A DNA stretch of 64,000 nucleotides from Balneola vulgaris DSM 17893 (GCF_000375465.1 NZ_AQXH01000005.1:62001-126000), one strand, 5' to 3'. Numbered from the stretch's first letter, positions 18,334 to 28,301 are shown. Translations and numbers: made by a program. The notes: generated from the letters alone by a model not told the origin.

Positions 18334-19002
18334 ATGAACTCACAACAAATTCTTAAGCTCATCTTCCACCACGATCAAAGACTTGATCAATTGGCCGACC
18401 GCAATGCCAATCGCACGAAGGAGCAAATCGAATCTACACTGGCTGATTTCATGAAGCCCGACCCTACTTACTCACGGTTATACTTCACAGCTACAGATTT
18501 AGAAAATGAGAAATTCGGGATTAATGTTCTCAGTGCTTACAACAATTTTGTTGATGCTTTAGCAAAGGGATTGGACACTCAAAGATATCAAACCGCACAT
18601 GGTGATTTTGGCTCGCTTGATCAGGCTATAGATGCCATTGGCTTTGGTGAAGTGATAGTGATTGGGAAAAGTGATTTCAGCCAAACATTCGAAGCTATTC
18701 ATGTAGATACGAATTCAAATGTAGGCCATAAAAAGCAGCCCTTACGCGAAGCTTTAGAAGCCGATTTTGTGGTGATCTACAAAGAACAAGCACACGATGG
18801 ATTCGATTTACATATGTTCTCTAAGAAGAATATTTACACGCAGTTCTTTTATCCTCTTCAGAAGCTACTGCCGGATGCATTCCGCTTCTTTAGTATCAAT
18901 GGAAAGAAATTCCGTTCTGAACGTCATTTTTACTTCGAGACATGGACCCTTGATCGTCCACCTCATGGCTTTGAAGAGGTATTACCCGAATCAGTATTAT
19001 AA
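18334..19002 (+). CDS. Unrecognised conserved-looking cytoplasmic protein
   Basis: 222 residues with no signal peptide and no membrane segment. I do not recognise a family. The composition is that of a globular mixed alpha/beta protein; a central stretch GFGEVIVIGKSDFSQTFEAIH looks like strand-turn-helix, and the C-terminus is rich in aromatic residues (FYPLQ, FRFFSING, HFYFETWTLD). It has its own candidate -7 box and terminator, so it is probably a single-gene unit. Coding quality (no frameshift, normal codon use) supports a real gene. Confidence 0.75.
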   Translation: MNSQQILKLIFHHDQRLDQLADRNANRTKEQIESTLADFMKPDPTYSRLYFTATDLENEKFGINVLSAYNNFVDALAKGLDTQRYQTAHGDFGSLDQAIDAIGFGEVIVIGKSDFSQTFEAIHVDTNSNVGHKKQPLREALEADFVVIYKEQAHDGFDLHMFSKKNIYTQFFYPLQKLLPDAFRFFSINGKKFRSERHFYFETWTLDRPPHGFEEVLPESVL

Positions 19003-19016
19003 GCCCTTAGAGATAC

Positions 19017-19052
19017 AAAAAAGCCTCTTTACTTAATAAAGTGGCTTTTTTA
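19017..19052 (+). terminator. Terminator after the gene at 18334
   Basis: AAAAAGCC..TTTA/TAAA..GGCTTTTTT: a two-part stem with short inner mismatches and a T-run on the plus strand. Because the stem is flanked by A- and T-runs it could also serve the convergent minus-strand gene. Confidence 0.85.
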
Positions 19053-19095
19053 TTTGTTTAATTTCGACTTCAAGAAAGTCCATTTAAAGCTTGGT

Positions 19096-20238
19096 CTACT
19101 TATTTAGTATTGAACTAATTTCTAATTTACCATATTCATAAACATCACTATCAGAATTATATGAAACCGTGTAGATATAGCTATCATCAATTCTCCTTAT
19201 TATTTCATTATCCATAATATCTATAACATCTGATATTCTATAATCCTGTTTTCGTAATACCGTTAATCTATACTTTAGGCTATAATTTTCCATCAGGTTT
19301 GAAGTATAAAAGAAAATGGAATCATCATTTTCATAGACATCTATTAAGAAGCTTCCATTTAATAACCACTCTTCTCTAACCTTTTTAGATCTATTAAACT
19401 CATTTTCCTTTGCAATCGGATGCAATTGAAAGATTTTTTCTCCCAGTTGAATTTTCTTCTTAATTGATATTTTTTCGTCTTTTACAACTAACAGGTAAAC
19501 TTGATTTGAATTTTGATTTCTAAATATTAACCCTTCTTTGGAATTTGAAAATTTATATGGACTTGTAACAGTTGACGAAACAATGTCATAATCCTGAATA
19601 CCATTTGAAATATTATCGGGATGTATTATTTGGGCATCTATTGGAGTTATACCATTCCGGGTAATATTTACTAGAAATAAATTTTTGTACAGATCACCTT
19701 TATTTAAGCTGGCGTATCCATCTAATGTAATACCCGTTGCTATAAACATATTTCCAGAAATATGTTCTAAATCATTTATATGATATGGAACATCTTGATG
19801 ATCATTTAATACATCAAATTGATGCTCTCCAGTCAGTTTAAACACTGAAATCTTTCTCAATGTACTGTCATAGAGATAAATAAAATTATCCACTATGCTA
19901 TAGCTTTGTATAAAACCACCTTCACCGGGACCACGTCCATTTCTTCCAAATGAAACTAATTCCTCTTTAAATTTTCCATCATATATAGTTATTTGGAAAG
20001 TAGGTTTAGAAATGAAAATCCATTTTTCATTATGAAACTTGACTTCATAAGGTGAGCTAGTAATGAAGTTTTCAAATTCGACTTTTTGATAGGATGAGAA
20101 CGCCTCAAAAGCTTCTACTTTTTTTACTTTCGTACTATTTGAAAACTTTATATCGAGTATTTCTTGAGAATAAACTAAACTCGATTTTGAAGATATCAAG
20201 ACTATTAAAAGTGTTACTATTCTTACAAACTTTGTCAT
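19096..20238 (-). CDS. Secreted six-bladed beta-propeller protein (GRGPGE type)
   Basis: 380 residues with a signal peptide (1-24, ending LVYSQ). The rest is beta-rich, with the motif FGRNGRGPGEGGF at about 97-109, which marks the Bacteroidota six-bladed propeller family. It is followed by blade-like units such as IYLYDSTLRKISVFK. The gene is clearly AT-richer than its neighbours. A second member lies at 56583-57632. The role is unknown; relatives are usually periplasmic or surface proteins. No catalytic motif is seen. Confidence 0.75.
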   Translation of the reverse strand: MTKFVRIVTLLIVLISSKSSLVYSQEILDIKFSNSTKVKKVEAFEAFSSYQKVEFENFITSSPYEVKFHNEKWIFISKPTFQITIYDGKFKEELVSFGRNGRGPGEGGFIQSYSIVDNFIYLYDSTLRKISVFKLTGEHQFDVLNDHQDVPYHINDLEHISGNMFIATGITLDGYASLNKGDLYKNLFLVNITRNGITPIDAQIIHPDNISNGIQDYDIVSSTVTSPYKFSNSKEGLIFRNQNSNQVYLLVVKDEKISIKKKIQLGEKIFQLHPIAKENEFNRSKKVREEWLLNGSFLIDVYENDDSIFFYTSNLMENYSLKYRLTVLRKQDYRISDVIDIMDNEIIRRIDDSYIYTVSYNSDSDVYEYGKLEISSILNK

Positions 20239-20320
20239 ATAGAAACTCTACTCCACGAATTATATACAGTAAGTTCTATACAGAATAAATAATTGATTTA
20301 AAATAACATAATCGAATCTT

Positions 20321-21097
20321 TCACTTTATCATCGAGAGTATTTCTTTCATCAATTTAGCCGCTACAACACTTGTGAGGCCATCGATATCTCTCTCAGGAT
20401 TATACTCCACTATATCTGCCCCAACAATAGGAGCCTTTATACTCTGAATTATATCTAGCACTTCTCTAACAGATAATCCCCTCGGCTCCCTATGTGAAAC
20501 CCCAGGAGCAAAAGCAGGATCGAATCCGTCTAAATCGAGTGATATATAAACTGGAGTATCAAAACTAGGAATTTCCCATAGCTTATGATCTTTCATCTCG
20601 AACAGCTCAACACCAAATTTATGAGCCTGTTCCCGTTGGTGCTGGTTTAGCGTTCTCACTCCTACCTGAACCAATCGCTTAGCTAACTTCCCTTCCATTA
20701 TTCGAGCAAAAGGACATGCGTGGGAATGCTTATCCCCTTCAAATTCATCATATAAATCGGCATGCGCATCAATATGAAGAATACTCAGATTGGGGTATTG
20801 ATGGCTAAATTCCTCAAGTACTGGAAAGCTAATAGAATGATCGCCACCAAGTGTTAGCAGCTTATTCCCTTCACCGAGATGCTCTTCCGTAACTCTCCCT
20901 ATATCTTCATAACTAGAGATTGAAAAATCCCCTTTATCGTCAATGGCTAAGGTTTTGATATCAACCCCATTTTCGGCAAAAGTATTGGAGGCGTCGGAGT
21001 ATAATTGCTCTCTAATAAGGGGTGGCGCTGAAGCAGGTCCTCTTAAATAGGACGATTTTTCATCAAATAGAATACCCTGTAATATGATACTACTCAT
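20321..21097 (-). CDS. speB: Agmatinase/arginase-family ureohydrolase
   Basis: Binuclear manganese enzyme, probably hydrolysing agmatine to putrescine and urea; arginase or formimidoylglutamase activity cannot be excluded. All metal motifs are present: GGDHSISFP, ILHIDAHADLYD and SLDLDGFDPAFAPG. The length of 258 residues is slightly short but complete. No arginine decarboxylase is next to it; the group II decarboxylase at 9159 is far away. Confidence 0.85.
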   Translation of the reverse strand: MSSIILQGILFDEKSSYLRGPASAPPLIREQLYSDASNTFAENGVDIKTLAIDDKGDFSISSYEDIGRVTEEHLGEGNKLLTLGGDHSISFPVLEEFSHQYPNLSILHIDAHADLYDEFEGDKHSHACPFARIMEGKLAKRLVQVGVRTLNQHQREQAHKFGVELFEMKDHKLWEIPSFDTPVYISLDLDGFDPAFAPGVSHREPRGLSVREVLDIIQSIKAPIVGADIVEYNPERDIDGLTSVVAAKLMKEILSMIK

Positions 21098-21192
21098 ACG
21101 ATTATTCCTGAAGTTGAGCTCATCGAATTCTTTTACTGAAGATTATCAGACAACTTAAGGCACTTTAGAGCCCCATAACCTACCTGATAAAC

Positions 21193-21237
21193 ATTACCAA
21201 AGGATGCGTTCGCTAAGGCGTTCAACATCCTTGGTAA
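21193..21237. repeat. 45-bp imperfect palindrome between the agmatinase and the amidohydrolase gene
   Basis: ATTACCAAAGGATG pairs with CATCCTTGGTAAT (one bulge), and the inner GTTCGC/GCGTTC pair adds a second stem. No T-run follows on either strand, so it is not a standard terminator. It lies 13 bp behind the stop codon of the minus-strand amidohydrolase gene and may act as a transcript 3'-end stabiliser or be a REP-like element. Confidence 0.55.
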
Positions 21238-21250
21238 TTTCATTTTAAAA

Positions 21251-24200
21251 CTACTTATCTACACCCGGTACGTTTCTAGGCTCTGTATTCTGCCACCAGA
21301 AGGTGCCTAATCGTTTGGTGGTTGGATATAGTTGATCTAAGGTATGAGCATTATATAGTCGCCCATTCTTCATGATGTACCCAATGTTCTTGGTATGGCG
21401 GATATTCTCTAATGGATTTCTATTTAGAATCACTAAATCAGCAAGTTTACCCGCTTCAATAGTACCCAAGTCTTTATCCAAGCCAATGGCTTCAGCGCCG
21501 TGAATGGTCGCTACTTTCAAAGCGTCGTGTTCGGTCATACCGCCACTCTGCATTGCCCAAAGCTCCCAATGGTAGCCAAGACCTTGAAGCTGTCCATGAC
21601 TTCCCACACCAGCACGTCCTCCATTCTCAACGAGGTCTTTCACGAACAGCGACTGTTCTTCATGTACATATTCATCTTCCATGAACCAACCCGCGTTACG
21701 TCTTCTCGTTCTCATATCGAGATTTTCGTGTGGCATAAAGCGGTTTAGCTTAGGATCGGCATGAGGTCGCTCGGTAGCATAGAAATAGTTTTCAGTCCAA
21801 GGACCACCATAAGCTACTAGTAGCGTAGGTGTATATACCGTTCTCGAATAAGCTACTAAGTCGATAATGTCTTTATATAATGGGAATACTGGGAATGAAT
21901 GCTCATGCCCTGGGTAACCATCAATTACTTGCGTAATATTCTCTTTAAAGTCTAGGGACCCCTCGGTAGTTGGCATCAACTCTTGTTCCTTTGCCGCCTT
22001 GATAATCCACTGACGTTGCTCACGATTACCTGCCGCATACATCTTTATCGTCTTGGTGTTGTAGTACTCACTGTAGCGCTTTAACACATTGTTCGCTTGC
22101 TCTTGGCTGCGAATACCTTCCCCACTAAATACACCAGGACCTGTTGAATAAACACGAGGTCCGAGTAGTTTACCAGCATCCACAAGATCGCTATAGGTAA
22201 GTACATCTGTAGTAGCTGTCTGCGGATCACGAGTGGTGATTACCCCAAAGGCTAAATTCGTTAAGTACGACCAGAACTCCCCTCTATGTAAGTTCACTGG
22301 ATGACGGAAGTGAGCATGAGTATCTACAAATCCTGGTACGATAGTTTTACCACTCATGTCTTTAATTTCAGCACCTCTTGGCACGGTGAAACTTCCGCGT
22401 TTCCCAACTTGCTGAATGCGATTGTTCACAATCAAGAGGTCTGCATCTTCTATGATTTCATCCCCTTTCATAGTAATAACAGTTGCACCTCTAAGCACTA
22501 ATATACCTTCTGGGGTATCACGCTTTGCTTTTACCTCAATGCGCATTTCTACCGGCTTATAGCCTTCATCTTTTTCTTTTTTATCGGAAGATGCTTCCTC
22601 TTCATCCGTTTCAGCTTCAGCTTCCGCTTCCTCTTTTTCTTGCTCCTTCTTAGCCTTAACGCTGTCGTCGTATGCCTCTTTTGCATCGAGGTCGTAAACC
22701 ACATGGGCATTACCAATCGACCAATGAATTTTTCGAGCATCTTTACTCCATTCTGGGAACTGCCCTCCAATTTCTGTGAGTCGAATACTTGGGAATGCGC
22801 TTGAACCCCCAACATTTACGGAAGCACCATCGCCTCCTACTTTAGGTACCGTAACCACATATAAGTCGTTACCAACTTGAGCTAAGGCTTGGTCGCCATA
22901 AGGAGCCATTTCAATCCAAGAAGCTCTTGGACGATTTGAGGAACCCGGAGCACTGGCCCCTCTTACTTGAAGATGTTTCTTTTCATCGGTTCCATCCCAA
23001 CGGATAGAAGTCAGTCCATTAAAACCCGATAGGTAAATACGGTCGGATCCATTCACAAAATGAGGATTTGAACGACCGTTAGTGTAGGTGATAAATTGAT
23101 CTTCACCGCCATCCGCATCAATCCAAACTAGGTTATTGGTACCTTTAAATGCTGTTCTCTGAGTTGCGTTTCTGAAGCCTTGGGCATCACCGTTAACAAG
23201 CACTATACGCTCGCCGTCATTACTCCAAACAGGATGCTGATATACACCTTGGCTTTTATTAAGCTGTTTCAGCCCTCTACCATTGGTGCGCACTTTATAC
23301 ACCTTCCCTCCTTCAGGCTCCCAAGTCACAAATGCTATCCATTTGCCATCAGGGCTCCATACAGGCTGAGCTTGAGTTTCATCGAGCTTCAACAGCTTTT
23401 CAGGTGTACCATTAGGATACTCCATCGTATAAATTTCATTCAATGCTGTAAAGGCGATGTATTTCCCATCCGGAGAGGGTACTGCATCCCTAATTTGTGT
23501 GATGGTAAACTCTTCGGTGTCTTCAATAGGGTAATCGAAATCTAACTCAGGTCCTAAATCAATACTTCCTTTCACACGGAATGGAATCTGAATCGCTTCA
23601 CCGCCTTCAACGGGTACTTTCCAAATTTTGCCACCATAGGAGGTCACTACATATTTATCATCATGAGTGAATGACATGCCCGGCAATACATCTCGTGATG
23701 CACGTGACTCTTGATCATCATGCTGTACGGGATAAGCCAACCAGCGCTCATCGCCTGTATTTAAATCTCGGATTACTAAACCTGTTTCCGCATCATGGCG
23801 TGTTCCATAAACCAACATACTTCCATCATTGGAAAGAGTAGCTCTGAATGAAGAACCATAACGGGATGCTTGAGAAGCAATTTCACCTGTTTCACGATCA
23901 TAAGTAGCTAGCTGATACTGCGGAAGCGAAGCATTGTAGCTCCATACACCCGATCGTCTTGAAAACCAGATATATCTACCATCCGGGCTGAACGCACCTT
24001 CCGTCATTCTAAGATTGCCCGGACCACTTACTAAAGCAGTACCTGAACCCCCATCCACATGGTACAACCAGATTTTATGATTATTCCCACTACTCTGCTT
24101 TGAAGCTATGATATACTTGCCATCTGGCGCCCATTCAGGAGATTGATACTCATTATACTTCCCTTTGGTAATCTGCTTCTTTTCTTTGGTCTCGAGGTCC

Positions 24201-24586
24201 ATTACCCATACCCCTTCCCCACCTGAGGCATCTGAGATAAAGACGATTTTTTTGCCACCCGGACTGAATCTTGGTTGGCTATCGAACTGCATACCGCTGG
24301 TTAGTTGAACTGCATCTCCACCGGTGATAGGTAACAGATAGATATCTCCAAGAAAATCGAATACCATTGAGGCTCCATCAGGACTCACATCTAAGGAAAT
24401 CCATGACCCTTCATTTAAATCAAACGAGAATTCACGCCCCGCTTCTAGCGGTAAATCTCCATTCTTTTTCTCAGAATCTTTTGATTGACTAAAAACCGAT
24501 GTAGTACACAAAAGCCCAAAAATTAAGGCGGTACAACTTAATTTTATTTTGGAGCTCCAGCTCCCCGAAGTTGAATTAACAAGCAT
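21251..24586 (-). CDS. TolB-type propeller fused to a metal-dependent amidohydrolase, secreted
   Basis: About 1110 residues. A signal peptide is followed by many PD40/TolB-like repeats in the first two thirds, for example PDGKYIIASKQ, PDGRYIWFSRR, PDGKWIAFVTW. An acidic low-complexity linker rich in Lys/Glu (roughly residues 640-690) follows, then an amidohydrolase domain with the metal motif DTHAHFRHP and later GHEHSF and GSHGQLQG. Similar fusions are annotated as amidohydrolase family proteins in Bacteroidota; the substrate is unknown, perhaps cyclic peptides or imides. The frame is open to 24646, but the ATG at 24586 directly precedes the signal peptide and is preferred. Confidence 0.85.
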   Translation of the reverse strand: MLVNSTSGSWSSKIKLSCTALIFGLLCTTSVFSQSKDSEKKNGDLPLEAGREFSFDLNEGSWISLDVSPDGASMVFDFLGDIYLLPITGGDAVQLTSGMQFDSQPRFSPGGKKIVFISDASGGEGVWVMDLETKEKKQITKGKYNEYQSPEWAPDGKYIIASKQSSGNNHKIWLYHVDGGSGTALVSGPGNLRMTEGAFSPDGRYIWFSRRSGVWSYNASLPQYQLATYDRETGEIASQASRYGSSFRATLSNDGSMLVYGTRHDAETGLVIRDLNTGDERWLAYPVQHDDQESRASRDVLPGMSFTHDDKYVVTSYGGKIWKVPVEGGEAIQIPFRVKGSIDLGPELDFDYPIEDTEEFTITQIRDAVPSPDGKYIAFTALNEIYTMEYPNGTPEKLLKLDETQAQPVWSPDGKWIAFVTWEPEGGKVYKVRTNGRGLKQLNKSQGVYQHPVWSNDGERIVLVNGDAQGFRNATQRTAFKGTNNLVWIDADGGEDQFITYTNGRSNPHFVNGSDRIYLSGFNGLTSIRWDGTDEKKHLQVRGASAPGSSNRPRASWIEMAPYGDQALAQVGNDLYVVTVPKVGGDGASVNVGGSSAFPSIRLTEIGGQFPEWSKDARKIHWSIGNAHVVYDLDAKEAYDDSVKAKKEQEKEEAEAEAETDEEEASSDKKEKDEGYKPVEMRIEVKAKRDTPEGILVLRGATVITMKGDEIIEDADLLIVNNRIQQVGKRGSFTVPRGAEIKDMSGKTIVPGFVDTHAHFRHPVNLHRGEFWSYLTNLAFGVITTRDPQTATTDVLTYSDLVDAGKLLGPRVYSTGPGVFSGEGIRSQEQANNVLKRYSEYYNTKTIKMYAAGNREQRQWIIKAAKEQELMPTTEGSLDFKENITQVIDGYPGHEHSFPVFPLYKDIIDLVAYSRTVYTPTLLVAYGGPWTENYFYATERPHADPKLNRFMPHENLDMRTRRRNAGWFMEDEYVHEEQSLFVKDLVENGGRAGVGSHGQLQGLGYHWELWAMQSGGMTEHDALKVATIHGAEAIGLDKDLGTIEAGKLADLVILNRNPLENIRHTKNIGYIMKNGRLYNAHTLDQLYPTTKRLGTFWWQNTEPRNVPGVDK

Positions 24587-24733
24587 TTCCAATATTTTTA
24601 TTAAATAGTAAAGGCAGAATCTACTGAAAAGACACTCCAGCCCCAATTATTTTACAGGAAGTAACAATCCCTAAATCCAACAAACATTGGCACACAGAAA
24701 TGTTATCTTCATCAAAAATTTTTTCATATTCGC

Positions 24734-25573
24734 ATGACCTTTTCAGATAAACTTACTGCAGCCGTTAAAGCTTCAGGCTCAACTCTTTGTGTGGGCTTAG
24801 ACCCAAATTTATCTAAACTACCTACTGCCATCACTCAGCAATATGCATCTGCCGATGAGCAGGTTCTCCAGTTTTGTAAAGCCGTTATAGAAAACACAGC
24901 GGAACATTGTGCGGCATTTAAACCAAACCTCGCTTTTTTTGAAGCACTTGGCACTCGTGGACTTGAAGTATTTGAAGAAGTGATTTCCTTTATCCCATCG
25001 GATAAGATTATTGTTGCAGATGCTAAACGAGGCGATATCAGCACTACGGCCGAGCACTACCAGAAAGCATTTTATGGGCAATTCAATGTAGACGCCATAA
25101 CGCTGAATCCACTGATGGGTTTTGAAACCTTAGATGCATTTACCCAAGATGACACAAAAGGGATCTATGTACTTACGTTGACCTCTAATCCAGGCGCTTC
25201 CGATTTCTTAAAGAAACCCTTTGAAGGCTTTGAGATGATGGGACAGTTTATTGCTTCGGAATTAGCCAAGCGATCTCAAAAAGCTAAAGCTCATTTAGGA
25301 ATGGTTATTGGGGCTACTCAAGCGGAAATGTCAAAATCGGTAACCGATCTGCATCTGAATGGCAGTCTTTTAATACCCGGCGTAGGGGCTCAAGGAGGTT
25401 CAGTAGAAGAGTTAGCAAAAGCGTTAGCTGATCATGCGGGTATCCCCCTCATTAACTCCAGCCGAAGTATCATATACGCAGGTAGCAATGAAGAAAACTG
25501 GGTGGAACACGTAGCTCAGAAAGCACTAGAAACAAAAGAATCCTTAAAGATCATCACTCAACGCTATGTCTAA
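24734..25573 (+). CDS. pyrF: Orotidine 5'-phosphate decarboxylase, type 2
   Basis: Last step of UMP synthesis. The 279-residue length and motifs are those of the longer type 2 enzyme: [25 protein letters not shown] and the catalytic [10 protein letters not shown] (K98), then [10 protein letters not shown]. It overlaps rnhA by 8 bp, so the two are cotranscribed. No other pyrimidine gene is adjacent, though a PyrR-like protein is encoded at 11428-11925. Confidence 0.95.
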   Translation: MTFSDKLTAAVKASGSTLCVGLDPNLSKLPTAITQQYASADEQVLQFCKAVIENTAEHCAAFKPNLAFFEALGTRGLEVFEEVISFIPSDKIIVADAKRGDISTTAEHYQKAFYGQFNVDAITLNPLMGFETLDAFTQDDTKGIYVLTLTSNPGASDFLKKPFEGFEMMGQFIASELAKRSQKAKAHLGMVIGATQAEMSKSVTDLHLNGSLLIPGVGAQGGSVEELAKALADHAGIPLINSSRSIIYAGSNEENWVEHVAQKALETKESLKIITQRYV

Positions 25574-26009
25574 TTTACCCGAAGTAATTGTATACACAGA
25601 TGGTGCGTGCAGTGGAAATCCGGGGCCAGGTGGCTGGGGTGCCATTTTGATCTGGAATGGGAAAGAGAAAGAACTTTCGGGTGGGGAAGCACATACCACG
25701 AACAACCGCATGGAGATGCAGGCCGTTATTGAAGCTTTAAAAGCATTGAAGAAACCTTGCCACGTGAAGGTTCACAGCGACAGTGCACTCATCATCAATG
25801 CCATGACCAAAGGTTGGATTCAAAATTGGCAAAACAAAGGTTGGCGTAAGGCCGATAAAAAACCTGTTGAAAACAAAGAGCTTTGGGAAGCAATGCTCGA
25901 AGCTATGGGCCGCCACAAGGTAGACTGGATTAAAGTAAAAGGGCATTCAGGCCTTGAACTGAATGAACGTGTAGATCAACTTGCTGTAGCTGAATCGAAG
26001 AAGTTTTAA
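25566..26009 (+). CDS. rnhA: Ribonuclease HI
   Basis: Cleaves the RNA of RNA-DNA hybrids. The 147-residue protein shows the catalytic carboxylates D12 ([11 protein letters not shown]), E50 (NNRMEMQA), D72 (HSDSALI) and D137 (NERVDQLA). It overlaps pyrF by 8 bp and is convergent with tsaD with only 2 bp between the stop codons and no visible terminator. Confidence 0.96.
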   Translation: MSNLPEVIVYTDGACSGNPGPGGWGAILIWNGKEKELSGGEAHTTNNRMEMQAVIEALKALKKPCHVKVHSDSALIINAMTKGWIQNWQNKGWRKADKKPVENKELWEAMLEAMGRHKVDWIKVKGHSGLELNERVDQLAVAESKKF

Positions 26010-26011
26010 AT

Positions 26012-26995
26012 CTATAGCGAAGCGAAAGGCTTCATATTCATATCCGCATATTCGCCTAATTCCGCCTTCATCTTACCTGTAATAGCAATCATAGCGGCAT
26101 TGTCGGTACAATAGCTCAGTTTTGGGATGTGCAGATTTAAACTCATGGTATCAGCCATCTTCTTTGCCTTAGCACGCAACATTGAATTTGCCGATACTCC
26201 TCCTGCTATCGCGATAGTTTCCACACCCGTTTGCTGAACCGCTCTTTTTAATTTCTTGATGAGTACTTCTGTGATGGCTTCAGAAACACTGGCACAAATA
26301 TCATTCAAATGTTCTTGAACCCATGCATCTTCTTTAGCTTGAGTGTAATACAGCGCACTCGTTTTTAAGCCGGAAAAACTGAAATCGAGCCCTTCCTTCA
26401 GTAAGGCTTGAGGGAATTTGTGAAACTTAGCATCCCCTTCTTTTGAAAGCTTATCCATAACGGGTCCCGCTGGGTAAGACAGGCCAAGGATCTTGCCAAT
26501 TTTGTCGAATGCTTCACCTGCTGCATCATCTCGAGTAGAGCCTAAAATCTCATGCTCAAAGGGAGCTTTTACATGTACTAGTTGCGTATGCCCACCAGAA
26601 ACGGTTAAACATATAAATGGGAAGGATGGCGACTCATCAATGAAATTGGCATAGATATGAGCATCCATATGATTCACCCCCACCAAAGGAATGTGGTTGG
26701 CTAGCGCTAATCCTTTGGCAAAGCATAAACCAACCAGTAGAGAACCCATCAGTCCCGGCCCTTGAGTTACCGCTACCAAATCGATTGCATCCAAAGTGAG
26801 CTTACTTTCATCCAGCGCTTGAGCAACCGTTTGAGAAATAGTTGTTTGATGAGCACGCGAAGCTAACTCAGGCACCACACCACCAAATTTGATGTGTATA
26901 GATTGAGAAGCGATTACATTAGATAAAACCCCTGTAGGCGCTAATACCGCAGCCGAGGTGTCGTCACAAGAGGATTCAATAGCAAGAATGTTCAT
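26012..26995 (-). CDS. tsaD: tRNA threonylcarbamoyladenosine transferase
   Basis: Transfers the threonylcarbamoyl group to A37 of ANN-decoding tRNAs. The 327-residue product has the ASKHA-fold N-terminus ILAIESSCDDTSAA, the metal-binding HMDAHIYA (H109, H113) and TVSGGHTQLV, and GGVSANSMLR in the second half. Length is normal. On the minus strand a TAATTTTG lies immediately before the start (27000-27007), so the message could be almost leaderless; this is speculative. Confidence 0.96.
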   Translation of the reverse strand: MNILAIESSCDDTSAAVLAPTGVLSNVIASQSIHIKFGGVVPELASRAHQTTISQTVAQALDESKLTLDAIDLVAVTQGPGLMGSLLVGLCFAKGLALANHIPLVGVNHMDAHIYANFIDESPSFPFICLTVSGGHTQLVHVKAPFEHEILGSTRDDAAGEAFDKIGKILGLSYPAGPVMDKLSKEGDAKFHKFPQALLKEGLDFSFSGLKTSALYYTQAKEDAWVQEHLNDICASVSEAITEVLIKKLKRAVQQTGVETIAIAGGVSANSMLRAKAKKMADTMSLNLHIPKLSYCTDNAAMIAITGKMKAELGEYADMNMKPFASL

Positions 26996-27162
26996 GCCTC
27001 AAAATTACGAACAAATACACACACTCGCTGTGCCTAGCTCGTAGTTTTTCTAGCTTCTAATATCCGTTTATTTGGATGCTGAATTCAATTCTCTAGCAAT
27101 CTATTCTATGCTATCGGCAATACGTTCTTGAGCTTTTAAAAACTGAACCGCATAATAAATTA

Positions 27163-27172
27163 CCCCCCCCCC
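27163..27172. repeat. Homopolymeric tract of ten C
   Basis: Ten consecutive C on the plus strand in the 227-bp gap between tsaD and the DUF4412 gene. It lies about 50 bp behind the stop codon of DUF4412 and not in a gene or an evident promoter. Such tracts are prone to slippage and to sequencing error. Confidence 0.9.
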
Positions 27173-27222
27173 TCTAAAATGCAATCGAGGCAATTTTATA
27201 TAATCGTGTTAAAGCATAGGTA

Positions 27223-28146
27223 TTAGTTGAAGCCTATAGTAGGGTAATCGCTCATTGTATAGCTTTTATTCGAGCGCTTATTGATTTCCGTAATCTTCAT
27301 CTCAATTTCATCGCCACTTTCATGATCCACCTGCTTCATTTCTAGAATGGGGTGCCCTACCACTCCAAACATAGGGAAACCTCTGAGGTATTTAGTACTC
27401 GCATTGGCATTCATCATATTTTTAAGCGACTCATCATTTTCATCGGCCACCCAAAACTCGGTTGTAACCCCATTTGCATTGTTTCTATAGCCTGTGCATT
27501 TAATCCCTTCGATCGTTTTATTTCCAATGATATCGAAGTCTTTAAGAGCACTTTGAGCGGAACCGTTTTCATTCGATTCTTCATCCATTGTACTCATGGT
27601 ACTTTCCCATTCGTAGGCGAAAGAAAAAGTTCCCTCCTCGCTATCCATGAGCATAACCATGGCTTCGTTTTTATAATCATACACGATGAACGTCTCTTCT
27701 CCCTTTGCCTCTGGAGTATAGAATAGGGTGCCAGAGTAATCACTATCTCCTTCAAACATGCGGATAATTTGAGGCTCATCCGACGAACTATTCGAGTTCC
27801 GAATTTCCATCACCGTTTCTTTATTGAACCGGTATACATCTTCTGTTTTTACATTCGATGTGGTTTTAAATGGAAGCTTCATGCGGCTTGACTTCCCTGA
27901 ACTGCCCCCGTCTTCTTCAGATACGCTTCCACTAGGGCCCTCTTCTCCAAATATCGAATTCCAGCTTTTGTCTACGGCCTTGTTGGCAACTGCTTCCAGC
28001 TTTTCATCAATTTTTCGTTCAATTTTATCCATCACTTTTTGCTCTGCTTTCTTCTTTAGTTTTTTAAGAAACTGAGCTTCTGTTTGCGCTGGAATTAGTA
28101 AGAATAGAATGAATAAAATCCCACCTGTTAAAATCCGTCTCTCCAT
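27223..28146 (-). CDS. DUF4412-type secreted protein
   Basis: 307 residues. A signal peptide (1-24, ending TEAQ) is followed by a Lys/Glu-rich amphipathic helix (FLKKLKKKAEQKVMDKIERK), a Gly/Ser-rich linker and a beta-rich domain. The latter contains IIGNKTIEGIKCTGYR and TTEFWVADE, which resemble DUF4412/GLPGLI-type proteins, where the protein recognises a small ligand or helps envelope assembly; the true function is unknown. It seems to be a single gene, with 155 bp to the DUF2188 gene and its terminator. Confidence 0.75.
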   Translation of the reverse strand: MERRILTGGILFILFLLIPAQTEAQFLKKLKKKAEQKVMDKIERKIDEKLEAVANKAVDKSWNSIFGEEGPSGSVSEEDGGSSGKSSRMKLPFKTTSNVKTEDVYRFNKETVMEIRNSNSSSDEPQIIRMFEGDSDYSGTLFYTPEAKGEETFIVYDYKNEAMVMLMDSEEGTFSFAYEWESTMSTMDEESNENGSAQSALKDFDIIGNKTIEGIKCTGYRNNANGVTTEFWVADENDESLKNMMNANASTKYLRGFPMFGVVGHPILEMKQVDHESGDEIEMKITEINKRSNKSYTMSDYPTIGFN

Positions 28147-28250
28147 AAGTACCCCTGTTAGTTAAGTTTAGTGCTTAATTTTAATAGTCTCACTCTTCGA
28201 ATTCAAGTAAGAATGAGTAAACAGGGTTTATCATTGTGTAATTATAGAAA

Positions 28251-28282
28251 ATAAAAAAGCCCTGCCGTAAAACAGCAGAGCT
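28251..28282 (-). terminator. Terminator after the DUF2188 gene
   Basis: On the minus strand AGCTCTGC pairs with GCAGGGCT (one G-T pair) around a 9-nt loop and is followed by a T-run (A-run 28253-28258 on the plus strand). It ends the DUF2188 transcript. Confidence 0.85.
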
Positions 28283-28301
28283 CATGGGGAGATTTATTCT
28301 A

